A stretch of DNA of 64,000 nt. Origin: Pontibacter rufus. GTDB lineage: Bacteria; Bacteroidota; Bacteroidia; Cytophagales; Hymenobacteraceae. The position numbers were made by a program, and so were the translations under genes. The stretch lies in assembly GCF_015694705.1 (NCBI RefSeq), contig NZ_JADQDR010000007.1, forward strand, positions 124,001 to 188,000. Reading direction: 5' to 3'. The first letter of the stretch is position 1; every line of letters starts with the position of its first letter. Below, piece after piece: positions 33,698-43,775 of the stretch. The notes below the pieces were generated by a model, which ran no database searches, was not told the DNA's origin, and worked only from the letters and a program-made list of their open reading frames with translations.

Positions 33698-35134
33698 ATG
33701 AGCTACACAGACGAAACGAAACAGGCATTTGCCTCGCCCGGACCGGCGCCAACAATCCGGGAAACGGAATTTGCCGCTCCAGGAGCGACAACAGAAGTGC
33801 CTCATACTATTGCGCCGCCCGGAGGCCGGTACCTGTCCAGGGTGCCTTTTCTGCTGCTACTGGTTGTTGTTGCTGCTACTTTTGTTTTCCCTTCTGTTCC
33901 GGCCGCTACAGACAATAGCCCCATCAGCGCTGCAGATACTGCCTGGATGCTGACGGCTACTGCCCTGGTACTGATCATGACACCCGGCCTCGCCTTCTTT
34001 TATGGAGGTATGGTGAAGAAGAAGAACGTTATTTCCACCATGCTGCAAAGTTACATCTGTATGGCACTGCTGGCCGTAATCTGGGTCGTGTATGGTTTCA
34101 GCCTTGCTTTTGGCGACTCCATTGGCGGCCTGATTGGTAACCCGCTTACTTACTTTATGATGCATGGCGTCATTGAGAGCAAACCCTGGCCCCTGGCCCC
34201 TACTATTCCGTTGCTGCTGTTTGCCATGTTCCAGCTCAAGTTCGCCATCATCACCCCAGCCCTTATTACGGGCGCCTTTGCGGAGCGCATCCGCTTCACA
34301 TCCTATGTGTTGTTCATCGTGCTGTTCTTTACCTTTATTTATGCGCCGCTGGCACACGCCACCTGGCACCCCGACGGCCTCCTGTTCAACTTTGGTGTGC
34401 TGGACTTTGCCGGCGGCACTGTCGTGCACATGTCAGCAGGATGGGCGGCCCTAGCCTCTGCTATTTTCCTGAAAAGGCGCTCCGATACTACGCATAATCC
34501 TGCCCGCATTACGTATGTGCTGCTGGGTACAGGTTTGCTTTGGTTCGGCTGGTTCGGGTTTAACGCCGGTTCGGCCATGGGTGCAAGTCCGCTTGCCGTG
34601 GTAGCGCTGGGCACTACAATGGCTGCTTCTGCTTCAGCTGCGCTGGCCTGGATATTTTTTGATGCACTGAAAGGCCGCAAGCCTTCTGCTATGGGTACCT
34701 GTATTGGTGCAGTGGTAGGATTGGTGGCCATTACACCCGCGGCAGGCTTTGTGACCATCCCGCACGCGCTTGCCATTGGCTTTATTGCTGCCGTTATCAG
34801 CAACCTGGTAGTGGAGTGGCGCACCAAAACCACCCTGGATGATACGCTGGATGTTTTCCCCTGCCATGGTGTCGGCGGTATCGTAGGAATGCTGCTGACA
34901 GGCGTATTTGCCAGCCAGGCCGTAAACCCGGCCAACACCACTGGTAACGGCCTGATTTTCGGCGAAACAAAGTTATTCCTGATTCACCTGGTTACTTTGG
35001 TGGGCGTTTCGGTTTTTGCTTTTGCGGGTTCCTGGCTGCTACTTATGCTCACCAACCTGATTACGCCCCTGCGCGTGTCTGCGGATGAGGAACATACAGG
35101 CCTTGACTTAACCCAGCACAACGAGTCCTTATAA
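33698..35134 (+). CDS. amtB: Ammonium transporter
   Basis: A 478-residue Amt protein with about 12 membrane segments. Family signatures: AWMLTATALVLIMTPGLAFF and YGGMVKKKNVISTMLQSY, LDFAGGTVVHMSAGWAALAS with a pore histidine, FGWFGFNAGSAMG, and DVFPCHGVGGIVGMLLTGVF with the second histidine. The N-terminal 45 residues (Pro/Ala-rich) are longer than usual, before a hydrophobic segment that may be a signal or first helix. No PII (glnB/glnK) gene is next to it. The AT-rich 200 bp before it probably carries nitrogen-regulated promoters, but no site is assigned. Confidence 0.95.
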   Translation: MSYTDETKQAFASPGPAPTIRETEFAAPGATTEVPHTIAPPGGRYLSRVPFLLLLVVVAATFVFPSVPAATDNSPISAADTAWMLTATALVLIMTPGLAFFYGGMVKKKNVISTMLQSYICMALLAVIWVVYGFSLAFGDSIGGLIGNPLTYFMMHGVIESKPWPLAPTIPLLLFAMFQLKFAIITPALITGAFAERIRFTSYVLFIVLFFTFIYAPLAHATWHPDGLLFNFGVLDFAGGTVVHMSAGWAALASAIFLKRRSDTTHNPARITYVLLGTGLLWFGWFGFNAGSAMGASPLAVVALGTTMAASASAALAWIFFDALKGRKPSAMGTCIGAVVGLVAITPAAGFVTIPHALAIGFIAAVISNLVVEWRTKTTLDDTLDVFPCHGVGGIVGMLLTGVFASQAVNPANTTGNGLIFGETKLFLIHLVTLVGVSVFAFAGSWLLLMLTNLITPLRVSADEEHTGLDLTQHNESL

Positions 35135-35159
35135 GCTACAGCATCAGCTTTATACTTCC

Positions 35160-35193
35160 ATCCCCTGCCGCCGGCATGCGGCAGGGGATTTTT
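35160..35193 (+). terminator. Terminator of amtB
   Basis: Arms ATCCCCTGCCGC (35160-35171) and GCGGCAGGGGAT (35178-35189), loop of 6, followed by T residues. Confidence 0.92.
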
Positions 35194-35305
35194 GTTAAAC
35201 CACGGCTCGTTTATACTTGCGACTGGTCTTTTTTGATGCTGCTGTAAACTGAATAAACAACACATTTTCAGCACCTGATCAGGAGAGTATAAAAGCCTGA
35301 TCACC

Positions 35306-35343
35306 ATAAGTATAAGCAAGACTTTATTCTTGCTTATACTTAT
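35306..35343 (-). terminator. Hairpin at the end of the membrane Fe-S gene
   Basis: A 15-bp perfect stem (ATAAGTATAAGCAAG, 35306-35320; complement 35329-35343), loop ACTTTATT. It lies 23 bp beyond the stop of the minus-strand gene at 35367. The arms include the window's recurrent AAGTATAA motif. Confidence 0.7.
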
Positions 35344-35366
35344 GCCCTTTTACTTACTTCAGTCCG

Positions 35367-36914
35367 TCAGGATAAAACTTCGATGGATTCATTCCCAGTC
35401 AGGAACGGGATATCGGTGATGCGGCCCTGTTCCGGGCCATTCTCCAGTTTCAGCACACCTCTGGGGCAAACCGAAGCGCATATGCCACAGCCCACGCACG
35501 ATGCGCGCACCACATTCTGGCCGCGCTGCGCATACCAGCGCACATCAATACCCATTTCGCAATAAGTGGAGCAGTTGCCGCAGGAAATACATTGTCCGCC
35601 GTTGGTCGTAATCCGGAACCTGGATTTAAAGCGCTGCACAATGCCCAGGTATGCGGCCAGCGGGCAACCAAAGCGGCACCACACGCGGTTGCCCATCAGC
35701 GGGTAAAAGCCCACGCCCACCACACCGGCAAAAGCAGCGCCTATCAGAAAGCCATACCACTGGTGCAGCACGCCCGTGGCCTGGCCCAGCAGACCAAAAT
35801 TCATGAAGTAATTGACAATGGTCAGAAGCGTAATCAGCACAATAATCACCAGCACACTATAAACCATGATGCGCTCCACATTCCAGGCTTTCAGGGACTT
35901 ATCAGATAGATGGCGGTAAGGGTCGCCGGCGGTTTCGGCCAGGCCGCCGCAGCCGCACACCCAACTGCAATACCAGCGCTTGCCGTAAAAGTAGGTCATC
36001 AGCGGCACACCTATAATTATCAGCAAAATGCCCCACACAAACATAAACATGCCGATGGCGCCGCTGCTGAGCATACTGGCCACGTTGTAGTCAAAAAAGA
36101 AATCATAATCCAGTGGCCAGATGTTTTTGAAGTCGTACCAGGGTTTGTTGAGCAGCACCAGGATTTCGGGCAGTATAAAGGCAAAACTGAGCTGGAAAAA
36201 CATGACGGATGCGGTGCGCAGTGTCTGGTATTTGTTGCCGCGGTACTTCCGGAACATCCTAACACCCATCACCAGAATGGCTAAGGTATAAATGGTGCCG
36301 TAGAGAAACCACTGACTGGCCGGGCCGCCCGAAAGTGCATAGCTTAGCGGATCTACGAGCAGCGTCCAGTTTACGATGTAGGCCGGAAACCAGTAAATCA
36401 GCACGTACAACACAATCAGGTAGGCCCCGATGATGATGCCGATAATACCCCTCGATTTGTTGGACGAGAACATGACACCGTTGTTCTTGATACCGGCAGG
36501 CTCGTCTTTATACTTGGGCAGGATGTTTAGCAGCGCTCCCGCTGCGCCCAGCACAATGGTGAGCAGGAGCAGCAGCAGCCGGTTATCTTCTACAAAGCCC
36601 TGGCTGGCGATTTTGGTAAGCGCAAAAGTATAATCGTCCCAGATTACGACACCGCCAGACTGCCAGTTTGCCTGTTGCGCCTCGTTATAAGCATCAAAGT
36701 ACTTTTTAAAATTACTGACAAAAGCAAAGCTGGAAGTGTAGGTTTTATCCAGTATGGGCGCCAGTTCTGTTTTCAGTATCTGAAATTGTTCCGGCTTTAC
36801 CACCTCCTGTAACTGCTGCTCTGATAGGCGGAACTGGCCCAGAAAAAGCAACAGGTTAAAGAGCACCAGCGCTGCTAGAAAAATGCCAAGCCCGAGTTTT
36901 TGTATATTTTTCAT
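35367..36914 (-). CDS. Membrane-bound 4Fe-4S protein (NapH/NosR/CcoG-like)
   Basis: A 515-residue protein with several membrane helices. Two bacterial ferredoxin motifs lie near the C-terminus: CISCGNCSTYCEMG and CVGCGICASVCPRG. Two membrane-edge cysteine motifs (YCSWVCGCGG and WCRFGCPLAAY) are of the NapH/NosR/RdxA type. It should pass electrons across or along the inner membrane. The flavin oxidoreductase gene upstream (36923) ends 8 bp before this ATG, so the two are co-transcribed and probably form a redox pair; the end acceptor is not in the window. Confidence 0.82.
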   Translation of the reverse strand: MKNIQKLGLGIFLAALVLFNLLLFLGQFRLSEQQLQEVVKPEQFQILKTELAPILDKTYTSSFAFVSNFKKYFDAYNEAQQANWQSGGVVIWDDYTFALTKIASQGFVEDNRLLLLLLTIVLGAAGALLNILPKYKDEPAGIKNNGVMFSSNKSRGIIGIIIGAYLIVLYVLIYWFPAYIVNWTLLVDPLSYALSGGPASQWFLYGTIYTLAILVMGVRMFRKYRGNKYQTLRTASVMFFQLSFAFILPEILVLLNKPWYDFKNIWPLDYDFFFDYNVASMLSSGAIGMFMFVWGILLIIIGVPLMTYFYGKRWYCSWVCGCGGLAETAGDPYRHLSDKSLKAWNVERIMVYSVLVIIVLITLLTIVNYFMNFGLLGQATGVLHQWYGFLIGAAFAGVVGVGFYPLMGNRVWCRFGCPLAAYLGIVQRFKSRFRITTNGGQCISCGNCSTYCEMGIDVRWYAQRGQNVVRASCVGCGICASVCPRGVLKLENGPEQGRITDIPFLTGNESIEVLS

Positions 36915-36922
36915 GGTGCAGT

Positions 36923-38296
36923 TTATAAACCAAAGACCGACAGCAGTGTTTTCTTTTCCTTCTCCGGTTGCAAATTAGTGCCAAATTGCTGGTTATAGGC
37001 CTTTAGTATGGCGTGGTGGTGTTTATCATAAAACTCCGTGTCGAAGTTGGCGCGGTGCAGCTGCTTCAGCACTTCTTCTACCGTGCCGCCTTCACGCAAT
37101 ACCCGGTCAAAGAAGTCATGGCGCAGGCGCATCCCCAGCGCGTTTATACCCTGCAGCTTTTTGCTTCGCCCGTCAAACACCGCCCGGAAAGCAACTTTGC
37201 CGCTTTCGTGCTCCCAGTAAAACGATTCCAGCGGCTCTTCCCACTTAGCCGGCACTATACCGTAGGTCTGGTATTCAATATCGAGGAACTTGGCGGAGTT
37301 AAACCACGGCCCCGGCTGGTATGCTACAGGAAAATGTGCCAGGTTGTGCGCCAGCGTTTCGCCGTGCATACGGCCCGTGTACCACACCTGCTCTACGGGT
37401 TTGCGCAGCGGCGGCGGGTTGCGGTACTCCACACAATCACCAATAGCGAATACATTTCGGATGCTGGTTGCAAAAAATTCATCTACCAGAATACCACGGT
37501 TCGTTTCCAGCGGTGTGTCTTTCAGTAAGCCGGTGTTTGGACTTACACCAACTGCCAGGCCCACAAACTGGCAGGCAATTTCTTCTCCGGCACCCGTTAC
37601 TATGCCCCGCACATGCCCGTTGCCGTCATCCAGAATTTCCTTCAGCTCGGTGTTCAGGCGCAGGTCGATGTGGTGCTCGCGGATATGGCGGCTGACGAGT
37701 TGCGCTTCTTCTTCGGGCAGCACGTTGCCCCAAAAGTTAGCCTCACGCACCAGAAACGTAACCTCAATCTGGCGGCTGCGCAGCATCTCGGCCATTTCTA
37801 TACCTATCAGACCGCCACCTACCACCACAGCACGCCCGCAGGTTTGCGTGGCAGCTTCCATACTTTCGAGGTCCTGGTAGCTGTATAAACCCTGTACCCC
37901 TTTCAGGTTTTGCCCCGGCCAGCCGAACATATTCGGTTTAGATCCCAGCGCCAGCACCAGGATGTCATACTTTAACGGAGCCTGCTGTTGTAGTTGCAGC
38001 TCTTTCTGCTCAAAATCTATACCCGTTACCCAATCATGCACCAGGTTGAGGCGGTTCTTCTGCCAGAACCAGTCTTCGTAAGGTTGGGTATGTTTATACT
38101 TCAGGTGGCCCATGTAAATGTACATGAGCGCGGTGCGGGAGAAAAAGTATTCTGTTTCGCCGGAGATGATGGTGATATGGGCGGCGCTGTCGCGTTTGCG
38201 CAGGTGGCGCGCGCACGTAACGCCTGCAATGCCGTTGCCGATGATAACAATGCGGCGCCCCTTGGTGCTGATGCAGAAATCACCGCTTGCTTTCAT
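36923..38296 (-). CDS. NAD(P)/FAD-dependent oxidoreductase (class of nitrite or rubredoxin reductase)
   Basis: A 457-residue pyridine nucleotide-disulfide-type flavoprotein. FAD motif RIVIIGNGIAGVTCARHLRK (about 15-34), NAD(P)H motif GRAVVVGGGLIGIEMAEMLR (about 160) and the second FAD motif NVFAIGDCVEYRNPP are present; there is no CxxxxC redox disulfide. The C-terminal 80 residues (FRAVFDGRSKKLQGINALGM ... NFDTEFYDKHHHA) are an added domain. It probably takes electrons from NAD(P)H and gives them to the Fe-S membrane protein encoded 8 bp downstream. The exact start (ATG 38296) is uncertain by up to a dozen residues. Confidence 0.85.
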   Translation of the reverse strand: MKASGDFCISTKGRRIVIIGNGIAGVTCARHLRKRDSAAHITIISGETEYFFSRTALMYIYMGHLKYKHTQPYEDWFWQKNRLNLVHDWVTGIDFEQKELQLQQQAPLKYDILVLALGSKPNMFGWPGQNLKGVQGLYSYQDLESMEAATQTCGRAVVVGGGLIGIEMAEMLRSRQIEVTFLVREANFWGNVLPEEEAQLVSRHIREHHIDLRLNTELKEILDDGNGHVRGIVTGAGEEIACQFVGLAVGVSPNTGLLKDTPLETNRGILVDEFFATSIRNVFAIGDCVEYRNPPPLRKPVEQVWYTGRMHGETLAHNLAHFPVAYQPGPWFNSAKFLDIEYQTYGIVPAKWEEPLESFYWEHESGKVAFRAVFDGRSKKLQGINALGMRLRHDFFDRVLREGGTVEEVLKQLHRANFDTEFYDKHHHAILKAYNQQFGTNLQPEKEKKTLLSVFGL

Positions 38297-38498
38297 TTTC
38301 TTTATGCAGGTTTATTTCACTTGATTAGGATAGTCAGGCTAATATAAGCATTTCAGGTGGTTGCTGCTGCATACAACAGGTATAAACTATACAGCGCCGC
38401 CAACCCGTTCAACACTGCGCCATAGCCTAAGAAGAGGTATTTCCTAATAAAATACCAGATTTATGTGCCGATAAAGCAACACCTTACTTCGTTAGATT

Positions 38499-38550
38499 AC
38501 AAGTATAAACCGCCATCCCGGGAGTTATCAGGATGGCGGTTTATACTTGT
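38499..38550. terminator. 20-bp perfect hairpin with AAGTATAAA arms
   Basis: Arms 38499-38518 and 38531-38550 are exact complements (ACAAGTATAAACCGCCATCC), loop 12 nt. It lies just downstream of the esterase gene end (minus strand) and should terminate it. The outer part of each arm is the recurrent motif AAGTATAAA/TTTATACTT. Confidence 0.8.
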
Positions 38551-38590
38551 GTAAGCCCGTACTATCGGATTTATTTACTGCCTGTCGGGC

Positions 38591-39733
38591 TTATTTTTCA
38601 AAGGCCTCTTTCAGTTCTCTGGCAGCCAGTTCCTGCGCTTCTTTGGCTTCAGGCACCACGGTGGCCATGCCAAAAAACTCATGCGTTACGCCTTCATACA
38701 CCTGCGCTGTAACGGCCACGCCTGCCGCCTCCAGGTGATCAGCATATTCCTGTCCCTCGCTCTGCAGCGGGTCAAGCTGGGCGTTGATGACTGTTGCCGG
38801 TGGAAGGCTCGCCAAATCTGTTGCCTGCACGAGCGAAATCAGCGGGTTATCTCCATCTTCAGGAGAACGCAGGTACTTATCGAAGAACCATTGCATCAGC
38901 GACTTGCTTAGGGGATGCGCCTTGGCATACTTGATGTAAGATGGTGTGTTAAAGTCATAGCCTGCGATAGGGTAAACCAGCAGCTGATGCACCGGCATCT
39001 GCACGTTCTGGTCGCGGGCCATCAGACACATGGCAGCAGCCAAATTACCGCCTGCGCTCTCGCCGGCCACAGCCACGCGCGTACCATCTATATTAAGAGA
39101 GGAAGCATTGCTAAGCACCCATTTATAAGCTGCAAAAGAGTCGTTGTGAGCGGTAGGAAATTTGTACTCCGGTGCCTGACGGTATCCTACAGATACGACC
39201 ACAGCTCCTGTTTTTTCACTTAAAGCACGGGCTGAGGCATCATAGGCATCAATGCTCGCGATTACCCAGCCGCCGCCGTGGTAGTACACAATGCCCGGAT
39301 AAGGCGCAGTGGCATTTTTAGGAGTATAGATGCGCACATGAATGGTGCCGCCTTCTACGGCAATTTCCTGACCGGTAGTGTCAACTTTAGAAGGAGGCAT
39401 GGGAATGCCATTGTCTTCCATAACTGCCAGCACAGCATCTTTCGGAGTAGGCGCCATACGCGCTTCTTCTGCAGTGCGCTCGTATAAAGGCGGCTGGCCA
39501 ACCAGGCTGTCCAGTTTCTCAATCACAGCCAGCATCTGCGGCTCAATGTTTGGCCCCCATTCCGGCTGTGGCCCATTGGGCTCTATATCAATTTCATCAT
39601 CATTGTTGCAAGCCGATATCATGGTAACGATACATGCCATTGCCAGCACTTGCACTACACGGTGCCATCCATCTTTCGTTTTCTGCTTTCCGTTTGCACC
39701 TAGCATCTGGAATTTTATCAAGTTTGTTTTCAT
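38591..39733 (-). CDS. Alpha/beta hydrolase of the HSL family, lipoprotein
   Basis: A 380-residue exported esterase. The N-terminus has a long signal ending in a lipobox (VTMISAC, Cys about residue 42). The oxyanion motif is GIVYYHGGGWVIAS; the nucleophile is the serine of VAVAGESAGGNLAA; the acid lies near NAQLDPLQSEGQEY and the base is the His of YEGVTHEFFGM. These are hormone-sensitive-lipase group signatures, so it cleaves carboxyl esters of short to medium chains. A TetR regulator lies 540 bp upstream on the same strand; control by it is possible but not shown. Confidence 0.88.
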   Translation of the reverse strand: MKTNLIKFQMLGANGKQKTKDGWHRVVQVLAMACIVTMISACNNDDEIDIEPNGPQPEWGPNIEPQMLAVIEKLDSLVGQPPLYERTAEEARMAPTPKDAVLAVMEDNGIPMPPSKVDTTGQEIAVEGGTIHVRIYTPKNATAPYPGIVYYHGGGWVIASIDAYDASARALSEKTGAVVVSVGYRQAPEYKFPTAHNDSFAAYKWVLSNASSLNIDGTRVAVAGESAGGNLAAAMCLMARDQNVQMPVHQLLVYPIAGYDFNTPSYIKYAKAHPLSKSLMQWFFDKYLRSPEDGDNPLISLVQATDLASLPPATVINAQLDPLQSEGQEYADHLEAAGVAVTAQVYEGVTHEFFGMATVVPEAKEAQELAARELKEAFEK

Positions 39734-40271
39734 GTTTTCTGATAAGGTCGTACTGTTAAATAGTTAAATTCTAATTATACATACGAACGACCTTTGCTGT
39801 ACAGATTTATCAGACACAAAAAAACCTCTCAACAAACGTTCAGGGCAGGCGAAGCAACACATTAGTATTGCTTAAAGATTCTAATCTGTCTTAGATGCTG
39901 CTTATCAAATGTACAAACATATCATTCTCCTGCATTTAGCATATTTTGCTGCAAGTATGATTAATGAAAGTATAAAGTATAAACCATAGCTCATACCTCC
40001 TTCCATATGCAAACCTGGCACATTATGAAGGTATAAGAGCCCATAACCTTATCTCTGAGAGGCAAAAAGTACCAGAAAAGTGCTTAGAAAGCGTGCAAAA
40101 GAGTAAGGCAGATAAAAACGGCAGCCGGGTAATATGTTTGTTGATGCACAGTATAAGCGCATATAGCCCCATGTTCCTGTTTAGCTTCGGAACAGCACGG
40201 GAATCTATACATCAAATATTTATACTTTATATTATTAACCCAGGAGTGGCTTAATATTTTGAAAGTACAAC
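39734..40271. other. Intergenic region
   Basis: 538 bp between esterase and TetR genes, AT-rich, with a partly overlapping pair of motifs (AAGTATAAAGTATAAA-like, near 39966) and TTTATACTT near 40213. No gene or clear operator palindrome picked. Confidence 0.5.
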
Positions 40272-40808
40272 CTAAACTACCTCGTACTTGGATTTGATAA
40301 GACTTAACAGCTTTATAAATTTATCTTTATCTCCCTCCATCGAAAAGAGCCGCCACAAGCCTTCCACCGTCAGCAGCAGAAACTCAGCCTCCAGTTCCGG
40401 CTCCTGATAGCCTAACTTTGTGAACGCCTCTACCAGGTTTTTCATGATAGATTGCGCGTAACGCATGTGGTGCTTCTGTGCTATTTCCTCATTCGCCAGT
40501 TTAAACTGCATGCGCCAGAAAGCCCTGTCTTCCTCTACCAATATCAGGGGCATATCAAGCACATTGGCGATAAGTTTTTGGGGATCATCTTCCAGCACCA
40601 GCCCTTTGCTCGTTTCCATCACGCGCCGGTAACCAGTCTTCACTACAATGTCCAGCAGGTTTTCTTTACTGATATAATGTTTAAAAATAAGCCCCTCCGA
40701 AACACCTGCTTTTTTTGCTATCAAACTCGTAGGCGTAGCAGTATAGCCGTTTTCGGCAAACAGGTTAAGCGCTGCTTCTAATATAATATCTTTCTTCGTT
40801 TTAATCAT
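40272..40808 (-). CDS. TetR/AcrR-family transcriptional regulator
   Basis: A 178-residue protein. The N-terminal HTH is clear: KKDIILEAALNLFAENGYTA followed by TSLIAKKAGVSEGLIFKHYI (residues about 5-46). The rest is the variable ligand-binding domain, ending in LKTLL-type helices. It should repress genes until a small molecule binds. Candidates in reach are its own promoter and the esterase gene downstream on the same strand. Confidence 0.92.
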   Translation of the reverse strand: MIKTKKDIILEAALNLFAENGYTATPTSLIAKKAGVSEGLIFKHYISKENLLDIVVKTGYRRVMETSKGLVLEDDPQKLIANVLDMPLILVEEDRAFWRMQFKLANEEIAQKHHMRYAQSIMKNLVEAFTKLGYQEPELEAEFLLLTVEGLWRLFSMEGDKDKFIKLLSLIKSKYEVV

Positions 40809-41452
40809 TGTTCTGTAAGCTTACTCTTCGCAGTAGATTAAGCCCTTATTGGTGCCTAAATTTAATTATGTATTCCGGCTTGGTTGTAACCTGCCCTGTT
40901 TTCTTATTGTTAAATCCTTTGTCGCTCCCGCAAATTAAATCTTAAAATCCGGCGCCTTGGGACAGGTAAACGGCCTGTTCCTTAAGTAAAAAAATGCCCG
41001 GGCAAACGATTTCATGCTTTTGTTTGTTAGGCATGCACAAGCAATTTAATGTTGTAACAATAAAAATATTAGCTTTGTTTCGCATTTAAATAACCTTGCT
41101 TTCCGGCACCATTTGCTTTTACAAATCGGGGAGCCTGGCCTGCAGTAAATGCGGCTCTGTATTTTTCTGGCTGATTTTATGTATAAATTGTTCCCTGGTA
41201 ATAAATTGCTGTGCGGGTATTTAACAAAAGAATTAATTTTATTGGATGATACCCTCTCTTAAATGGCGCAAAGTACATATTTAAGTAATGCGCTCAAATT
41301 ATCATTATACTTCAGCAGTTGCTGATTTCACTTAACAGTTTTGAAATAAATGATTTATACGTAAAAAAAGATATTTAATCTTCTTTTATACGAGGCTTAA
41401 TATTTGCTTTAACTCCTTATACTTTATTTGATTAATAACGCTTAACAAACCT
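40809..41452. other. Intergenic region upstream of the M13 peptidase
   Basis: 644-bp divergent spacer, AT-rich toward the right end. It must contain the promoters for the TetR gene and the peptidase gene. No coding frame and no strong repeat seen. Confidence 0.5.
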
Positions 41453-43546
41453 ATGACCAAGCAGCACGCGAACAAGCCGGTTTCGAACTGGAAAAATTAT
41501 CTGACATTACTCCTCTTTGGAGCCGGCTCTTTATGTGCCGTTGATGCGTCCGCACAATCCGCACAATATGATGCCGGAAGTACAAAGAATAAGCCTTTTA
41601 TCGACAAGGCAAACATGGACCTGTCGGTAGATCCCGGAGACAATTTTTACGAATATGCCAATGGCAACTGGGTAAAAAACAACCCCGTGCCGGCCAAAGA
41701 AACACGCTGGGGCAGCTTCAACGAGCTTCGTGATTTCAACATTAATGCTGTAAAGTCTCTCCTGACAGCAGCTGCTAACAACAAGAACGCAGCGCCGGGC
41801 TCCATCGAAAAACGGGTAGGTGACTTCTACGCTGCCGCCATGGACAGCAATGCCATCGACAAACTCGGTTTTACACCCATCAAAGCAGACTTGAAAAGAG
41901 CAGGTGCGGTTAAAAAGCCACAGGATGTACTCAACGAAGCAGCTTACCTCAGAACCGTAGGTTTCAGCTCGCCGATGTTCGGTTTTTATGTAGGCCAGGA
42001 TCGCAAAGATGTAACGAACATGGTGCCCCAGCTAAGCCAGGGCGGCACAACCCTCCCCGACCGCGACTATTATCTGAAAGATGATGCCCGCACGCAGAAA
42101 ATTCAGGACGCTTATAAAACCTACATTACTACCCTGTTCACGCTGACGGGTGTGCCAAAGGCCAAAGCGCAGAAAAATGCCGAAACTATCTTCAACCTGG
42201 AGAAGCAACTGGCCGAAGCGCAGATGAGCCGCGTAGAAATGCGCGACCCCTACAAAACCTACAACAAGTTTGCTGTCGCTGATCTGAGCAAGACCACACC
42301 GAACATCAACTGGAAGCCGCTGATGGCTAAGATGAAGGTTACGGGCGAGGACACGGTGTTGGTCAACAACCCGAAATTCTTTAAGGAACTGAACAGCCTG
42401 GTGGCCAGCGTACCCGTGTCTGACTGGCAGACGTATCTGCAGTGGAACGTATTGAAAGCCTCTGCCCCATACTTAAGCAAGCCCTTTGTAGATGCCAATT
42501 TTGCTTATACCCAGGCTTTGTCGGGGCAGAAAGTGCCAACGCCGCGCTGGCAGAAAATGTCGTCTTTAACAGACGGAAGCATTGGCGAACTGCTGGGCCA
42601 GCTGTACGTGAAGGAGTATTTTAAGCCGGAGGCGAAAGCCCGTATGCAGGACATGATCAGCAACCTGGTGAAGGCCTACGAGATCCGCATCAAAAACCTG
42701 GACTGGATGAGCGCTGAAACCAAGGAGAAAGCCCTGGCCAAACTGCATGCCTTTACGCCTAAAGTAGCCTACCCGGACAACTGGAAAAACTATGAAGGAC
42801 TCGATATCAGCCGCAAATCCTTCTTCCAGAACGTGAAAAACGCTGATACCTGGGCTTACAACGACATGGTAAGCCAGCTGGGCAAACCCGTAGACAGAAC
42901 CCGCTGGGGCATGACCACGCCCACCGTTAATGCTTATTACAACCCGGTGATGAACGAAATTGTGTTCCCGGCCGGTATCCTGCAGTTTCCATTCTTTGAT
43001 CCGAATGCGGATGATGCGGTGAATTATGGCGGCATTGGCGCTGTTATCGGGCACGAAATCTCCCACGGCTTCGATGATTCCGGCAGTCAGTATGACAAAG
43101 ACGGCACACTGCGCAACTGGTGGACAGAAGAAGACCGCGCCCGCTTTAAGGAGAAAGCCGAAGCGCTGCAGCAACAATACGATGCCTATACTGTGCTCGA
43201 TACCATACACGTAAACGGCAAGCTTACTTTGGGCGAAAACATCGGCGACCTGGGTGGCCTGAATGCTGCCTATGAGGCCTTTAAAATGACAGAACAGGGC
43301 CAATCGAATGAAAAGATTGACGGTTTTACACCAGATCAGCGCTTCTTCCTGGCGTGGGCACAAGTATGGCGTACCAACATTTTGCCGGAAAGCGCCGCAC
43401 AGCAGATCGTAACTGACCCACACTCACCGGGCCAGTACCGCACCATCGGCGCGCCTGTGAACATGGATGCCTGGTACAAAGCCTTTAATGTGACGCCGGA
43501 CGACAAGCTCTACAAAAAGCCGGAAGACAGAATCAGACTCTGGTAA
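41453..43546 (+). CDS. M13-family zinc metallopeptidase (neprilysin-like)
   Basis: A 697-residue secreted peptidase. A signal peptide is followed by NMDLSVDPGDNFYEYANGNW (family N-terminal signature). The zinc site is AVIGHEISHGFDDSGSQYDK (HExxH near residue 534); the third ligand is the Glu of LTLGENIGDLGGLNAAYEAF; NAYYNPVMNEIVFPAGILQ is the substrate-edge motif, and the C-terminal W is conserved. It degrades peptides outside the inner membrane. A terminator follows. Confidence 0.97.
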   Translation: MTKQHANKPVSNWKNYLTLLLFGAGSLCAVDASAQSAQYDAGSTKNKPFIDKANMDLSVDPGDNFYEYANGNWVKNNPVPAKETRWGSFNELRDFNINAVKSLLTAAANNKNAAPGSIEKRVGDFYAAAMDSNAIDKLGFTPIKADLKRAGAVKKPQDVLNEAAYLRTVGFSSPMFGFYVGQDRKDVTNMVPQLSQGGTTLPDRDYYLKDDARTQKIQDAYKTYITTLFTLTGVPKAKAQKNAETIFNLEKQLAEAQMSRVEMRDPYKTYNKFAVADLSKTTPNINWKPLMAKMKVTGEDTVLVNNPKFFKELNSLVASVPVSDWQTYLQWNVLKASAPYLSKPFVDANFAYTQALSGQKVPTPRWQKMSSLTDGSIGELLGQLYVKEYFKPEAKARMQDMISNLVKAYEIRIKNLDWMSAETKEKALAKLHAFTPKVAYPDNWKNYEGLDISRKSFFQNVKNADTWAYNDMVSQLGKPVDRTRWGMTTPTVNAYYNPVMNEIVFPAGILQFPFFDPNADDAVNYGGIGAVIGHEISHGFDDSGSQYDKDGTLRNWWTEEDRARFKEKAEALQQQYDAYTVLDTIHVNGKLTLGENIGDLGGLNAAYEAFKMTEQGQSNEKIDGFTPDQRFFLAWAQVWRTNILPESAAQQIVTDPHSPGQYRTIGAPVNMDAWYKAFNVTPDDKLYKKPEDRIRLW

Positions 43547-43603
43547 GTATAAGCAGGGCATGAACGTACTTTAAAAACTGACGCTATACCTGCTTTATAC
43601 CTG

Positions 43604-43637
43604 AAGCGCCCCGGCCAAATGGCCGGGGCGCTTTTTA
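43604..43637 (+). terminator. Terminator of the M13 peptidase gene
   Basis: Arms AAGCGCCCCGGCC (43604-43616) and GGCCGGGGCGCTT (43621-43633), loop AAAT, then T-run. Confidence 0.93.
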
Positions 43638-43775
43638 TTTTCCGGTCTCAAAATCCTGCTGCAGCTCTGCCTCATTTATCCTTCAATCTATAAGATGATG
43701 ACTGGTGCTGCAGTATTCTAATTATATTTTTATACTATTTTTTAAAACTATTATAGTATATAAGAATTACTTTTA

